Below, in pieces: positions 63,947 through 64,000 of a stretch of DNA of 64,000 nt. The notes below the pieces were generated by a model. That model worked only from the letters and a program-made list of their open reading frames with translations, was not told the DNA's origin and did no database searches. Where the stretch lies: contig BQMF02000142.1 in the NCBI GenBank assembly GCA_027922465.2, forward strand, positions 744,001-808,000, written 5' to 3'. The DNA comes from Turritopsis dohrnii. Taxonomy: Eukaryota; Cnidaria; Hydrozoa; Anthoathecata; Oceaniidae. Made by a program: the position numbers and the translations under genes. How positions within the stretch are numbered: the stretch's first letter is position 1; the number at the start of each line of letters is the position of its first letter.

Positions 63947-64000
63947 ACAGGTTGACGTTATTTGTTACATGACTCTTGTAACAAAAAATCTGTAAGACTG

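Larger units (their letters stand above)
60202..64000. mobile_element. Polinton-like virus / endogenous element, morphogenesis module (incomplete)
   Basis: Four intact, compact, intron-free genes: one minus-strand gene of 378 aa divergent from three plus-strand genes (candidate small capsid protein, major capsid protein, packaging ATPase). The capsid-ATPase pairing and the tight spacing (43 and 4 bases) are typical of Polinton-like viruses. No polymerase, integrase or terminal repeat is visible; these may lie beyond 64000. The left boundary is inferred from the end of the 65-bp repeats. All frames are open, so this is either a recent insertion or an element under selection. Confidence 0.82.

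Overview
This window is nuclear DNA from an animal, most likely a cnidarian and possibly an anthozoan. The sequence is strongly A+T-rich. It has spliced genes with GT-AG introns, poly(A) signals and TATA promoters, a mitochondrial-type COQ7 exon, and very many DNA transposons of kinds common in cnidarians: Helitrons, Tc1/mariner, Mutator-like, IS3-like and Polinton-like elements. The phylum call is an inference from this content. No marker gene in the window settles it.

Region by region. 1-3.5 kb: a dead LINE, a Helitron-type fragment, a 1.1 kb terminal-inverted-repeat element, the first coding exon of COQ7 (minus strand) and a possible small membrane protein. 4.3-11.4 kb: two nested copies of one unusual transposon. 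The inner copy (6861-11220) is bounded by a perfect 6-bp target duplication. It carries two convergent genes, an IS3-like DDE integrase and a HECT-type ubiquitin ligase, each starting with a similar zinc ribbon. The outer, older copy has the same two-gene plan in a decayed form. This is the best candidate in the window for a poorly described system. 12.5-13.3 kb: a complete 265-aa gene of unknown function. 13.6-18.1 kb: two abutting short Helitrons and several MITEs.

18.2-31.1 kb: two tandem paralogues on the minus strand. Each has a TATA box and a non-coding leader exon. The next exon begins Met-Gly with a cysteine cluster (predicted myristoylation and palmitoylation). The last exon is His/Ser/Asp-rich and ends in polyglycine. 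Their introns hold nested mariners, a LINE and other elements. 32.1-40.3 kb: a tandem duplication of a six-exon gene for a small secreted four-cysteine protein, with only silent coding differences and a MITE present in one copy only. 40.6-57 kb: almost entirely Helitron-derived, including an array of elements joined end to end at exact CTAG/TC junctions. 57.1-59.5 kb: a Mutator-like element with 9-bp duplications and long inverted repeats, carrying a dead RecQ-type helicase fragment. 59.8-60.2 kb: a tRNA-derived SINE with three 65-bp tandem repeats. 60.2-64.0 kb: the morphogenesis end of a Polinton-like virus with intact genes for a major capsid protein, a packaging ATPase, a small candidate capsid protein and a divergent membrane-anchored protein. 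It runs off the right edge.

Most exon structures below are predicted by eye from splice-site consensus and reading-frame continuity. Transposon boundaries are called from inverted repeats and target duplications visible in the sequence.
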